NCBI GenBank assembly: GCA_001695595.3
Contig: MBPM02000106.1
Coordinates: 1-64,000 of the forward strand
DNA length: 64,000 nucleotides
Direction: 5' to 3'
From: Plasmopara viticola
Lineage: Eukaryota > Oomycota > Peronosporomycetes > Peronosporales > Peronosporaceae
This document shows positions 1-9,379 of this stretch, one piece after another. Under the pieces are notes generated by a model. That model saw only the letters and a program-made list of their open reading frames with translations. It ran no database searches and was not told the origin of the DNA. How positions within the stretch are numbered: the stretch's first letter is position 1; each line of letters starts with the position of its first letter. A program made the position numbers and the translations under genes.

Positions 1-735
1 TCTCTATGCGAAGGCACAGCCTAATTATGCGAATGTTCGCATAGCTGTTCTACTTTTGTTTCGTCAGACATCTATCTTGTCGTCCGGTTCCTCGTCGTGC
101 GTGTGATGGTCAAGCTTGCTCCCGTCTGCATCCACCACTCAGTAAAAGGGAGCGACTTCATACATGCACTGATTGCATCAAATCAGTGCAGCTGCGTTTG
201 AGCAATACCATAGTGAAAAAAGTTTTTTTTAGCACGTTTCGGTTCAACTTTGCCGCATAATTGGTTCTGTTGGAACTAGCAGTCGATCTTTTTGTCGATG
301 AAATTCAAGCACGACAACATTCTCGAGCAGACGAGCTAGTACTTTTGATGGCGATGGCATTGCTAGACTCTGGAGTTCGCTAAGCTAAAAAAAAATTTCT
401 GCATCAGAATAGCTTGCGTCGTAGCACTGTCGTTGATTGAATATGTCTACTTTTTTGCTCGCATTGATGCCAGTAAAGCTTGAAAAACATTGCGGCTTAG
501 TATTGCAGTCATTTAAATAAAATGTCTTGAAGCTAGCCTTTTAGTAAGGACTTGCTTACTCGCATCTGGACTTAACATGTTTTCGCTAAGGTGTTAAAGC
601 TTGCAACGAAACGAAGTTGCTCAATAAGCCTCCACTCAATGATCAAGCATAACGCACTCGAACCATTTGTCGTTCGAGTCTTGCACCAAACGTAAGAATT
701 ATATTTCTGTACAACTTATCATCACGCTGGCGCTT

Positions 736-1627
736 GCCATTCTGTCACTTCTCAAAGTAATGCTCGCAACGTTTTGTGCTACCATAACTCATTGCTAATA
801 TCGGAAATTGTATACTGTAAATGATGGCAGGTGTCGCTCATCATGGTCACATTGGAGTCGCAAGCTCTGCTTTTTATCGAGTAGCAGCCTAGCCACACGT
901 TTGTCGGACGTGTTGTGTGTGTAGATGTCGATAGTGCTTGGTCACAATTCACTATGAAGGATGATACAAAAACGATTGTATGATGAATCGCTGACGTGGT
1001 AGAAAGCTAAGCTGTGATTTTTGTCCTACGCCTCCTGTCCAAACATACATTGGCCGGTCGGTATAGACCATACACCTTACGGTACGATAAGCCGTGTTGT
1101 TTGTGTTACGGCAAATATAGCTTTACGACTTCATATTAATCCCCAGGAAGAATGTTGTTCCAGCCAGCTTATTTGACAAAGAAATCGATTCTTTCAAAGC
1201 TGCACTCAACCCATATTTTACGGAAGCAGTATAAAGACTACGAGGTGTCGCTTAATTTGCTGTAAGTAGCTTGAGAACCGGGCACGATAATCACCCTCAG
1301 CGAATTACTACAGGCATCGAGAGGTTTGAGATACGCGCATCTTGGGGTACTGTCGATACCGCTTTTTCATATTGGCTGTCTAACAGTGATATCATTACTG
1401 ACATTCTGTAAATAGTTTGCTACGCGCAAGGTATCTTCTGTGGTTCCTTTGCACCACTGTTATGGCCAGCGAACAATGCATTTGTGTCTAGAGTAGCGGC
1501 GTATTTGGAAGCGGCAGACCTTTTAAGTCGGTATTGGACAATGTAAAGCATGGATTTCTCTCTTGCTGGAGTTGGAGCAAGGAGAAGCTAGTGGCGGAAC
1601 CATTTGTGATACATATAGCAAATACTT
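736..1627. other. 892-bp segment present only in long-form units
   Basis: The segment is present in units 1, 3 and 6 and in the diverged inverted copy, and absent from units 2 and 5. Its edges share the trinucleotide CTT (733-735 and 1625-1627), a micro-homology typical of deletion. Presence in the oldest copy indicates that the long form is ancestral. No coding potential was recognised. Confidence 0.7.
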
Positions 1628-2116
1628 TCTAAATTGTATACCATACGTTTCAATGCTCTCCTTTTTGGTAAAAGGTCGAAGGTGTCCTTTCTGAGGAGCT
1701 CAAGTACGTTCAGATGCTCAAATTGATGAGCGCTTAGAACGGCATCGTCAACAATCCTTCTTTGATGCTTGCCCAGACCATCTTTTAACTTGTTCTGCAT
1801 CTCTCCATTTGTGTGACGCTATTGGTACAGTTCGAGTATTCAGGCCCACAAAAAGTAATATCTAGGCTCTTGTAAACTTTTCGAGGCTGTAATCTCACAT
1901 TGAACCCCGACAGGAAAGAAGGTCTAAGCTTCGTGAAAGGAATTAAATGAAGTTTTTCTTTATGTTCTCGTCGTTAATTCCTTAAGCTTGGTCCGCTGGT
2001 TGATCCGACCTGACAGGTCGTAGGATAGGTGGTGTGCGCTGAGACAAAGTCTATTTTAGACTGCGCGCGGTGTGCGCAATTGACTAATTAGCTACTGTGT
2101 CGCTATAAGCCCCTTG

Positions 2117-2332
2117 CTATATTGGGACTTGACTACTCCCGATAGCAGGTAGAGCGCGGCCATGTTTCCCGCCCAAGCTCAACTCTGGGTCGACATGTAG
2201 CTTACGGTGTCTGTGTGGGACAAAACATTTGTTTACCACAAGAACATTGGCCAATCGTGTGGTTGATAGAACTTTAATGCTTGAGCCTTTATTTTTTAGT
2301 TTCCTTACGATCCTTTCAAAATGAACACCCAA
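2117..2332 (-). other. Conserved 71-codon ORF, uncertain
   Basis: This short basic ORF (begins MGVHFERIVRKLKNKG) is unchanged in sequence at 11211-11426, 21149-21364 and 51254-51469. It is broken in unit 5 and frameshifted in the diverged copy at about 31550-31760. I do not recognise a family. Conservation among young units only reflects recent duplication, so it is more likely a chance ORF than a gene. Confidence 0.2.
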
Positions 2333-2943
2333 CCTGAATCTTCTATAGAAGTGGGTGCGAATCGGGCGCTATACCGGATCGAGTGTAGCACAAAATACTT
2401 ATATGCTTTGTCTTATAACTATTGTGCTTGTTTGGACGCGTACACCTTGCTGACTTTAGTGGTTGTTGATGGATGATAAAAATTGTGAATAGAACGCGGC
2501 TGACCTACTACGCAAGTAGATCATACTCCAACTAATACGTGAGCCATAGTTGCGCAATTAATAAGAACCATCAAGCCGATTACATTGTGCTTCATACGAT
2601 CGTATGTTGCTAAAAGTTGGAATGGATCGGGCCACCGACCTGGTTATATGTGTTTGGTCTTCCCATAATCTTGATACGGTCAGATCACACTAATTTTGAC
2701 CGCGCATCAAATTGAGTGTGTCAAATGACGCTAAGTATCTGATCGATCGATCGTTTGTGACCCAGTTTTCCTTCTAGCCAATAGACTACCAGTATCATCA
2801 GCGATTGACTATTGGTATCGCATCGGCTCTTTGAACTCAACAATCGATGCCTTCGAGTGCTGAATACAGTGGTCGTAGGCTACAAGCGTCTTCTATATGA
2901 AGGCAAGAGAATGCATAATGACGACATGGACGACTTTTGGGCG

Positions 2944-3459
2944 TCAAGAATCAGCGCACCATTTCGACTTTAATGGAAAGTTGACCATGACACCATGGAT
3001 AACATAACAAAAAAATCGCTTTATTATATTGCATTGAACATAGCAAGGAGGGCTAATTGGAGTACAGGGCGAGCTATTTTCCAAAACATCTTCATTGGAT
3101 TTTTTGTTACAGTCAAGAAAAATGTTTCTTCCATGTGAGAACAGCACACGATCAAGGCTACGATCGTGCCCTGAGAGGCTGGAAATGAACTCAAGCGCTG
3201 AGTCGCCCTTGGCTGCGATGTCCTCCATCTCACCCACGCACCACAAGTTGATCTCCTTGTCGACACTTCCCGTTGTCAGAAGTGGCTTGTCAGATGTCGT
3301 TGCGGTTTCATTGTTTGATCGTAGAAAGTTTAATGACAAAATAGCCTCATTGAGCCCCGTAGGGCCACAGTGTAGCCGGGTTCCCGGAGTCGCCATGCGC
3401 ACCGGCGGGACTTTGAGCTTCGACATGACTAATGACGATTCAAGCTTTTCTAAAATCAC
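2944..3459 (-). pseudogene. WD40 gene fragment, CAF-1 p60-like N-terminus (unit 1)
   Basis: The 171-codon minus-strand ORF includes a likely original start at 3426 (MSKLKVPPVRM). Two successive WD40-type blades follow: LNEAILSLNF...LLTTGSVDKEINLW, then LEFISSLSGHDRS...VLFSHGRNIF. The order (short N-terminus, 'T/S-G-x-DKE-x-LW', then 'SLSGHDRS') is that of the first repeats of the p60/CHAF1B subunit of chromatin assembly factor 1, which places H3-H4 on replicating DNA. Only about the first 100 codons match. The rest reads into unrelated sequence and stops, whereas a full protein would have seven blades. It is therefore a captured, truncated fragment carried along by the repeat. The alternative is another WD40 family. 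The plus-strand 139-codon ORF over it is a shadow. Confidence 0.6.
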
Positions 3460-3514
3460 TCAAAGTCATAATCCCATGACTAGTACCGATCCTAAGTATC
3501 CCAAAGCAAATTAG

Positions 3515-4480
3515 CCCCTAGAGTGAGTACTATCAAACTATTTGATATGTTCGTGCGAAATACGCAAACAGCATATATTTGACGCTGACTTGCTGACTGT
3601 AGTTTCGACACAATAAAAGCTGATAACGCCGATCAAAACTTGAGCAGTTCGATGATGGTAGTTAGTCAAAAAATTTAAGGTTTGCAGTACAACAAATTCC
3701 GTGTCTGTTCGCACTGAGAAGGAATTGCATAGCAGCAGATAAAGTCTAATTCTCAATTGTTGTCAAGATTACTGTGACGTATAGTATTCATTGAAATTAG
3801 CGACTGTAAACAGCATGGCCATAGATGACTGTATAATACGGTCAACCGAGACCATATAGTCGAGTGAAGTCGTCTAGCCGTATGCTGTATGATCAAATTA
3901 CAAAACACCATTCAAATGTTAAATTTGTTGCTGTTAAGACCATCTTTGGATTCAACAGTTGTGTAGCCTACAATAGAAGCGGTTGTGGCGTCGTCCTCAA
4001 GTAAATTTACCGTGTTGGAAGCAGTCTTTTGCATTTAAGATCGTGAGCTGAATTTTGAACGTCTTCTGAAGACGAGTCCAATGCACGATGAAAGTATATG
4101 ATGATAAAGCGACATGTGCACTATAACTTATTTAGCTCTTTTTACACACTCCTTGACCCCCATCCCTACACTATTAGAAACAGAAAAAATAAAAAATCAA
4201 TTTTGACAAGCCCCATCCTAGGGCATCAATGGGTAGAAAACACTAAAGCACAAAAACCATACCAATTTGAATCATCAACATAATTACGGACGCAGAAAAT
4301 CAACACAACATTTGTTAAGTCAGGTGGTTGGTCTTTTCTTATCTGGATGTAACATAAATGTCAGCAAATAGCTACCACTACGCGATGAAATAATTACAGT
4401 ATCTTTTCGTAACAGAATTACAAATATGAATCAGTCGTGAGTTAATTAAATTGTGATCCTGAATTATCTTCTATAACATA
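3515..4480. other. Gene-poor stretch between WD40 fragment and SINE-like element
   Basis: No gene recognised. Short ORFs on both strands (for example 3538-3756 minus and 4098-4283 plus) are not supported by codon pattern or by the diverged copy. The same stretch recurs at 12610-13574, 22548-23512, 42592-43549 and 52652-53616, and inverted at 29394-30400. Confidence 0.5.
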
Positions 4481-4494
4481 TACTACAAAAAATG

Positions 4495-4816
4495 CTTCGG
4501 AAAAGGTTGGGGTGACGCCCTCCTTCCAAGCGCGGGGGCTAAATGCTCGCGCGCTTCGGGCAGGTGCTCTCGGGCATCTGCGAGTCTCTAACGAGTCTCA
4601 CCCTCGACGTGACGGTCTCCAGCACCAGGGTGCCACCTGGGCTCTTACCAAGTCAGAGTTAAACAAAATAATGGAAGACCCTCACGACCTCGGTGCTGGC
4701 TACACTGCCCGCCGAACGAGATCCGACGTATGCGGACACCACTCCATGCCGTGGACTAGCCAGACTGAGCCTAGCACGTGCATAACTTGGCAACGCGATA
4801 ACGTAATACAATACAA
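4495..4816 (+). mobile_element. SINE-like retroposon with target-site duplication (unit 1)
   Basis: A 322-bp G+C-rich insertion begins CTTCGGAAAAGG and ends in a pentamer tail (AATACAATACAATAC). It is flanked by a 14-bp direct repeat, TACTACAAAAAATG at 4481-4494 and TACTATAAAAAATG at 4817-4830, with one mismatch. A simple-repeat tail plus target duplication is the signature of a short retroposon. I see no convincing pol III A and B boxes, so a solo LTR or other short element is possible. The right-hand duplicate supplies the ATG of the ExoX-like gene, so the element landed across that start codon. The 107-codon ORF inside is probably meaningless. Confidence 0.55.
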
Positions 4817-4827
4817 TACTATAAAAA

Positions 4828-5124
4828 ATGTCTGAATTTGGAAAATATTAAAGGAAATCTCCTGAGGAAGTCTATAAGGAAAATGCCTCGTACTGTCGAT
4901 GGTTATACAACGAACAATTGGAAGACTCGAATATCCGGCGCTTTTTAGACAGCAAGTTCCAAGCTGGAGACGATAGCTATATCGTGCGTCGGGTCAAACA
5001 TGAAAACAAGTCCGTTAAGTGGATTGTTGAAAACGATAAGCAATACTTCAATTGGAGGTTTAAATATGTACCTTACAAGAATAAATATCCATCATTCAAC
5101 GATAAGTCACGGCATAAGAATTAA
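4828..5124 (+). pseudogene. ExoX-like C-terminal-domain gene, nonsense at codon 8 (unit 1)
   Basis: From the ATG at 4828 the frame begins MSEFGKY, then TAA at 4849, then continues in the same frame as SPEEVYKENASYCRWLYNEQ and on to 5124. The pattern 'FGKYK.KS.EEV...D/N.SYCRWLY' is that of the small ExoX-like C-terminal domain, found at the end of bacterial exonuclease X and as a stand-alone module in viral and eukaryotic proteins. The function of the solo module is unclear. A basic tail follows (IVRRVKHENKSVKWIVEND). The start codon lies inside the target duplication of the SINE-like element, so the native 5' UTR and promoter were displaced. The early stop makes the gene non-functional unless translation restarts. 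Confidence 0.6.
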
Positions 5125-5307
5125 CTACTGTTTTTTTTGTCTTCTCTTTAGCTGAAACCTGTTAGCTGCTTGTCGAGATTCTGTTATTATCGAGGCTCTT
5201 CTTCTCTAACAGGATATCAGATCATACAGGTGATTAGAACGAACGAGCGTCACAGGCTTCCATTCAACCACACGTGTTCCAATGAGATCGACCCAGCAAA
5301 CGAACAG

Positions 5308-6240
5308 TTATATCACCCACCGTCCACGATAATGTGATTGAAGTCGCTGTGGCAAACTTCTGGAGATGTTCGTATAGCCAAGAAATAGCAATTTCATCTT
5401 TTCTTCCAGTGTGAAACCTTTTGACGAGAAGTCATCGAAGCAAAAAACTTTCGACACCCATCCTTCGCGCAATCGCCTTTGTTCTGGCCAACTGAGCTTG
5501 ATGGTACAAACAGCGCCTTAAAGGTTGCAGTATTGACCTGCTTGGAAAACGAAGTGCCTTACCATCCAGCTCGCCAAGTGTTGTGAGCGCATTAAACCGC
5601 GGCGCATTTGGAGCGTAGATTGGACTTGTGCTTGCCCCCCAATATGCTGATACAAATCCGCCTCCAAGTACATCCCATTGCTCTTGGGTCAAGCTGTCCA
5701 CGAGCAGCTGTGCGTCTAGATCGTTGGATTGAAATTGTCTAATGTGAACAGATCGTGCTTGTCGACAAGGAACGTAATGTCGAGATCATCGAAGGCGCTT
5801 GCGATCGGCCCGAACAACAGCAATCCGTTATTCACAACGTCAATATTCTCGATTTGCACAAAATTACCTTTGAAGCGATCGTGTTTTCGTCGGAAAAGAT
5901 GGGATGCAATCACAACAGGACTCGCTAGATCAACATTCATCACCATGCAAAGAGCATCGAGTCGCCGTTCTAATTTTTCCCACAATCACATTTGAAGTCC
6001 TTCACCAATTGCTGCTTCAGCTTCTGAGTTCTCGAATCCGTGGTACTGGGAACGTTCAAGAAAGTGCGTTTAAAAAACGTGGCAGCAATTGCTGTGTATA
6101 GAGAGGAAGTGTGGTCTTTGGCCGAAATCACCACCAGCACGTGAATTCCCCTTTCATTTGGCTCAATTCTCTTTCCAAAGTTCGTAGGGTTTTTGATCCA
6201 CAACGAACGGATCCTTGTGCGTAATGAAATTGTCGTATGA
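5308..6240 (-). pseudogene. CRN-type effector remnant with HNH-like domain, left arm (unit 1)
   Basis: On the minus strand the sequence starts with a Crinkler-header-like end (SLWIKNPTNFG, then IEPNER and IHVLVVI). The family uses this region for translocation into host cells, and its HVLVVxP motif marks the header/effector boundary; here the P is absent. After a short linker comes LASPVVIASHLFRRKH...NNGLLLFGPIASAFDD. That spacing of H, N and a final acidic AFDD resembles HNH_2-type endonuclease domains of fungal and oomycete proteins. A downstream block (SLTQEQWDVLGGGFVSAYWG) follows. The parts lie in at least three frames with stops, for example after NFNPTI, so no full effector can be made. 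No N-terminal LFLAK region is present. Confidence 0.55.
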
Positions 6241-6295
6241 CGAATAGTAGTCCGGGTAATAGCCAAAGGCTTTGCCACCGTATCCTTTGCCGTAA

Positions 6296-6766
6296 TTAGT
6301 AGTCATTGCCGTTGCCGTGGTTGTCATTGTCGTGGCCGTAGTGGTCGTTGCCGTGGCCGTAGAAGTCGTTGCCGTGGCCGTGGTACTCATGGCTGTAGTC
6401 GTCGTAGTCCTTGCCGTATTTGCTGTAGCCGCTGTGTTCCTTGTGCACGAAGCTCTCGTGGCTGTGGTCGTCGTCCTTGCAGGCGTAAGCATCGTGACCG
6501 TGGTCCTTGTGATCATAGTCGTCTTTGCCGTAGCTGTAGTCTGTTGACTCGGTGGCCTGGAATTCCTCGTCTTCCAGGCGCCGACGATAGTGTAATGCCC
6601 ATGTCGTGGTGTCTTTTGCGGTGGTCACAATCGCGCTTAAGCGGATGGTGACTGTAGTTCCCGTAGGAGCCAAGGAGCGATTCCCGCTGGAGCATCGGGC
6701 ATCAATCGATTGCAGGATGGAGGCACTGATGTATAGGCTTAGCACTGCAAGCATATTAAACTGCAT
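6296..6766 (-). CDS. Secreted Tyr/Gly/His/Asp-rich protein, only in-frame copy (unit 1 left)
   Basis: A 156-codon frame starts at the ATG at 6766. Residues 1-24 form a clear signal peptide (MQFNML, then a hydrophobic AVLSLYISASIL, cleavage expected after SIDA). A Thr-rich stretch and an acidic segment (RRRLEDEEF) follow, then from about residue 75 a repetitive tract of DYDH, SHEYHGHGNDFYGHGNDHYGHDND type units. The product would be a small extracellular, low-complexity, metal-binding-prone protein. RSLA at about residue 30, followed by LEDEEF, faintly recalls an RxLR-EER layout but is not canonical. An initiator-like site lies 66 nt upstream. The frame stops after HGNGNDY; in the right arms the tract continues 45 codons further. 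No family recognised. Confidence 0.6.
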   Translation of the reverse strand: MQFNMLAVLSLYISASILQSIDARCSSGNRSLAPTGTTVTIRLSAIVTTAKDTTTWALHYRRRLEDEEFQATESTDYSYGKDDYDHKDHGHDAYACKDDDHSHESFVHKEHSGYSKYGKDYDDYSHEYHGHGNDFYGHGNDHYGHDNDNHGNGNDY

Positions 6767-6831
6767 CTTGGCCGCGCAGTTGCTTGACTTGAATGGATGT
6801 ATTTGCTAGTTGTCGATTGCTGAGAAGAAGG

Positions 6832-6847
6832 CAAATGAAAAGTGAGA
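6832..6847 (-). promoter_or_regulatory. Oomycete initiator-like element, left YG gene
   Basis: TCTCACTTTTCATTTG on the minus strand, 65 nt before the ATG at 6766. Confidence 0.5.
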
Positions 6848-7246
6848 GAGCGCAATATCTTAAGAGAGCTTCCTAATTGATGTGACACGGCAAGAAAAGT
6901 CTCTTGCGAACTGAAGCGATACGGCAAGAGAAATCGCTCTCGAGTCTCTATCAACATCTTGAGAGATCTTTGTAAATGACGGTCGACCGAGCAAAAGAAT
7001 TTGCAAGAGAATGACATATTTCTAAAAGCCGATTGACAAGGGTACCTTAATGATGATTGGATAGAAAAGTAGAACAGATGATCAGCTGGCTGTCCCAATT
7101 CTTGACACCTCGGAAAACTTATTATCTAGCAAATTCTCTTGCCGTGCCACTTCATATACAACGCTTTCTTGAAAAAACTGAAAGAGACTAATTTATAAAA
7201 GCGTCTGAGAACACATCAATAATCAGCATTTGATCATTTCTCGCTC

Positions 7247-7262
7247 TCTCACTTTTCATTTC
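7247..7262 (+). promoter_or_regulatory. Oomycete initiator-like element, right YG gene
   Basis: TCTCACTTTTCATTTC fits the oomycete Inr consensus (GCTCATTYYNCAWTTT) at most positions and lies 66 nt before the ATG at 7329, within the usual distance. Confidence 0.5.
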
Positions 7263-7328
7263 GCCTTCTTCTCAGCAATCGACGACTAGCAAATACATCC
7301 ATTCAAGTCAAGCAACTGCGCGGCCAAG

Positions 7329-7936
7329 ATGCAGTTTAATATGCTTGCAGTGCTAAGCCTATACGTCAGTGCCTCCATCCTGCAATCGATTGATGCCCGA
7401 GATGCTCCAGCGGGAATCGCTCCTTGGCTCCTACGGGAACTACAGTCACCACCCGCTTAAGCGCGATTGTGACCACCGCAAAAGACACCACGACATGTGC
7501 ATTACACTATCGTCGGCGCCTGAAAGACGAGGAATTCCAGGCCACCGAGTCAACAGACTACAGCTACGGCAAAGACGACTATGATCACAAGGACCACGGT
7601 CACGATGCTTACGCCTGCAAGGTTGACGACCACAGTCACGAGAGCTTCGTGCACAAGGAACGCAGCGGCTACAGCAAATACGGCAAGGACTACGACGACT
7701 ACAGCCATGAGTACCACGGCCACGGCAACGACTTCTACGGTCACGGCAACGACCACTACGGCCACGACAATGACAACTACGGCAACGGCAATGACTACTA
7801 TGGTTACGGCAAAGGATACGGTGGCAAAGCCTTTGGCTATTACCCGGACTACTATTCGTCATACGAAGGATTCATTACGCACAAGGATCCGTTCGTTGTG
7901 GATCAAGAACCCTACGAACTTTGGAGAGATATTTGA
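7329..7936 (+). pseudogene. Secreted YG-rich gene, frameshifted after signal peptide (unit 1 right)
   Basis: The ATG at 7329 gives the same signal peptide, but CCCGAGATGCTCC replaces CCCGATGCTCC. The +2 nt shift stops the frame at 7460 after 43 codons. The repeat tract is open in another frame (7424-7936), with the longer ending GYGKGYGGKAFGYYPDYYSSYEGF. That frame then crosses into the CRN header DNA out of phase and stops at ELWRDI. Splicing that would rejoin the frames is not apparent. Confidence 0.6.
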
Positions 7937-8814
7937 GCCAAACGAAGGGAAAATCCACGTGCTGGTGGTGATTTTGGCCAAAGACCACACTTCCTCTTTA
8001 TACGCAGCAATTGCTGCCACAATTTTTTGAAGCACGTTCTTGAACGTTCCCAGTACCACGGATTCGAAACCTAAAAGCTGAAGCAGCAATTGGTGAAGGA
8101 CTTCAAATGTGATTGTGGAAAAAATTAGAACGGCGACTCGATGCTTCTTTGCATGGTGATGAAGTTGGTCTAGCGAGTCCTGTTGTGATTGCATCCCATC
8201 TCTTCCGACGAAAACACGATCGCTTCAAAGGTAATTTTGTGCAAATCGAGAATATTGACGTTGTGAATAACGGATTGCTGTTGTTCGGGTCGATCGCAAG
8301 CGCCTTCGATGATCTCGACATTACGTTCCTTGTCGACAAGCACGATCTGTTCACATTAGACAATTTCAATCCAACGATCTAGACGCACAGCTGCTCGTGG
8401 ACAGCTTGACCCAGAGCAATGGGATGTACTTGGAGGCGGATTTGTATCAGCATATTGGGGGCAAGCACAAGTCCAATCTACGCTCCAAATGCGCCGCGGT
8501 TTAATGCGCTCACAACACTTGGCGAGCTGGATGGTAAGGTACTTCGTTTTCCAAGCAGGTCAATACTGCAACCTCTTAGGCGCTGTTTGTACCATCAAGC
8601 TCAGTTGGCCAGAACAAAGGCGATTGCACGAAGGATGGGTGCCGAAAGTTTTTGCTTCGATGACTTCTCGTCAGAAGGGTTTACACTGAAAGAAGGTGAT
8701 ATTGCTATTTCTTGGCTATACGAACATCTCCGGAAGTTTGCCATAGCGACTTCAACCGCATTATCGTGGACGGTGGGTGATAGAATTGTTCGTTTGCTGG
8801 GTCGATCTAACTAA
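7867..8814 (+). pseudogene. CRN/HNH-like remnant, right arm (unit 1)
   Basis: This is an inverted copy of the left-arm remnant. The header end reads NFGEIFEPNEGKIHVLVVI. The HNH-like block lies at 8113-8382, with a P-to-S change in the NGLLLFG motif region, and the distal block at 8419-8814. Frame breaks fall after the header, after NFNPTI, and near 8400, where one nucleotide of the CAAGAG stretch is missing. The distal block ends with a different tail (LLGRSN) from the left arm. Confidence 0.55.
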
Positions 8815-8998
8815 AACACGTGTGGTTGGATAGAAGCGGCGCGGAAGGTGTGACGCTCGATGAACATAGACACCCGGAAGGCTTTTTGCACATGCTTCCG
8901 TTGTTGTGGCCCAAGAACCCGAAGTTCTTCAAAGACTACTTTAAGCCAAACAAAGGGGAAAACCACGTGTCGGTGGTGATCTTATTATTATATGGTAT
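8815..8998 (+). pseudogene. Second CRN-header-like remnant (unit 1)
   Basis: Reads LLWPKNPKFFKDYFKPNKGENHVSVVI, that is, the same arrangement as the header end of the main remnant (SLWIKNP...FEPNEGKIHVLVVI) but clearly diverged. No effector domain follows; A+T-rich sequence takes over at about 8985. It marks a second, older CRN gene or a tandem CRN pair that was deleted. Left arms lack it: arm homology ends near GTGACGCTCG. Confidence 0.45.
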
Positions 8999-9379
8999 TT
9001 TAAGTATTGAATTGCATAATTCGCAAGCTACTTCGCGTTACGGTTACTATCGTACATGGTTAGATCATGTGGTTTGCTTGAAACAAGTAAATCGTTTATT
9101 ATTATGACTACTCAGTAAGCCGGTGCAAGACGTCCTGCAGCTGGTGCCGAACGTTCCGCAGCAGAAAAGGTGTTGCAGGACCCTCTGTCACCCATTCATT
9201 TTAAAATAGATGTCTGGGGCAATTTGCGCAATACGCTGGAGTCGAAGAATGCATCATACATGCTTATCCCTGTGACGATAGTACAAAAAAGCTAAATGCA
9301 ATCCTCATAGAAGACTCCATTTTAATTGTAAATAAAGAGGAGTGAGATCATATCATATAAAGCTTAGGCTCACTATCAT

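Larger units (their letters stand above)
1..2943. other. Gene-poor left part of the unit
   Basis: I recognise no gene here. Short ORFs at 1588-1800 (minus, 70 codons) and 2117-2332 (minus, 71 codons) are kept in several young units but are broken in the diverged inverted copy. That argues against constraint. Visible structure includes an 8-bp-arm dyad at 26-43 (TATGCGAA-TG-TTCGCATA), with a third TATGCGAA at 5-12, a perfect 14-bp palindrome at 2593-2606, and a GATC run near 2747. Matching stretches lie at 9984-12038, 19088-21976, 39962-42014 and 49138-52080, and inverted at about 31000-33880. Confidence 0.6.
6767..7328. promoter_or_regulatory. Bidirectional promoter region between inverted YG genes, orientation A (unit 1)
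   Basis: A 562-bp intergenic segment lies between two divergent ATGs. Both ends carry the same leader in opposite directions, including CTCACTTTTCATTTNGCCTTCTTCTCAGCAATCGAC. On the left side the sequence beyond the leader reads GCAATATCTTAAGAGAGC. On the right side it reads TTTATAAAAGCGTCTGAG...TTGATCATTTCTCGC, with a possible TATA-like TTTATAAAAG at 7193-7202. The core contains purine-rich CTCTTGC motifs repeated many times (AAGAGA or TCTCTTGC) that could be factor sites. Confidence 0.6.

Noticed and set aside
3095..3514. 139-codon plus-strand ORF over the WD40 fragment
   Set aside because: It is antisense to a recognisable WD40 frame and has no family signature of its own.
4495..4816. Solo LTR as an explanation for the 322-bp element
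   Set aside because: It lacks TG...CA ends, and its flanking repeat is 14 bp rather than 4-6 bp. A SINE-like retroposon fits better.
6317..6547. Val/Ala-rich ORFs opposite the YG tract (also at 7550-7765, 15408-15638 and others)
   Set aside because: They are antisense shadows created by the GGC/TAC/CAC-rich repeat and have no independent support.
6296..6766. Calling the YG protein an RxLR effector
   Set aside because: RSLA and LEDEEF only loosely resemble RxLR-EER. The motif is not canonical, and the tract lacks WY-type features.
7600..7800. CRISPR-like short repeats in the YG tract
   Set aside because: The repeats are in-frame codon-level units without spacers, and the setting is eukaryotic.
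7581..8030. Thr/Ala-rich 149-codon ORF (and copies)
   Set aside because: It is the +1 reading of the YG tract. Only its last part coincides with the CRN header frame.
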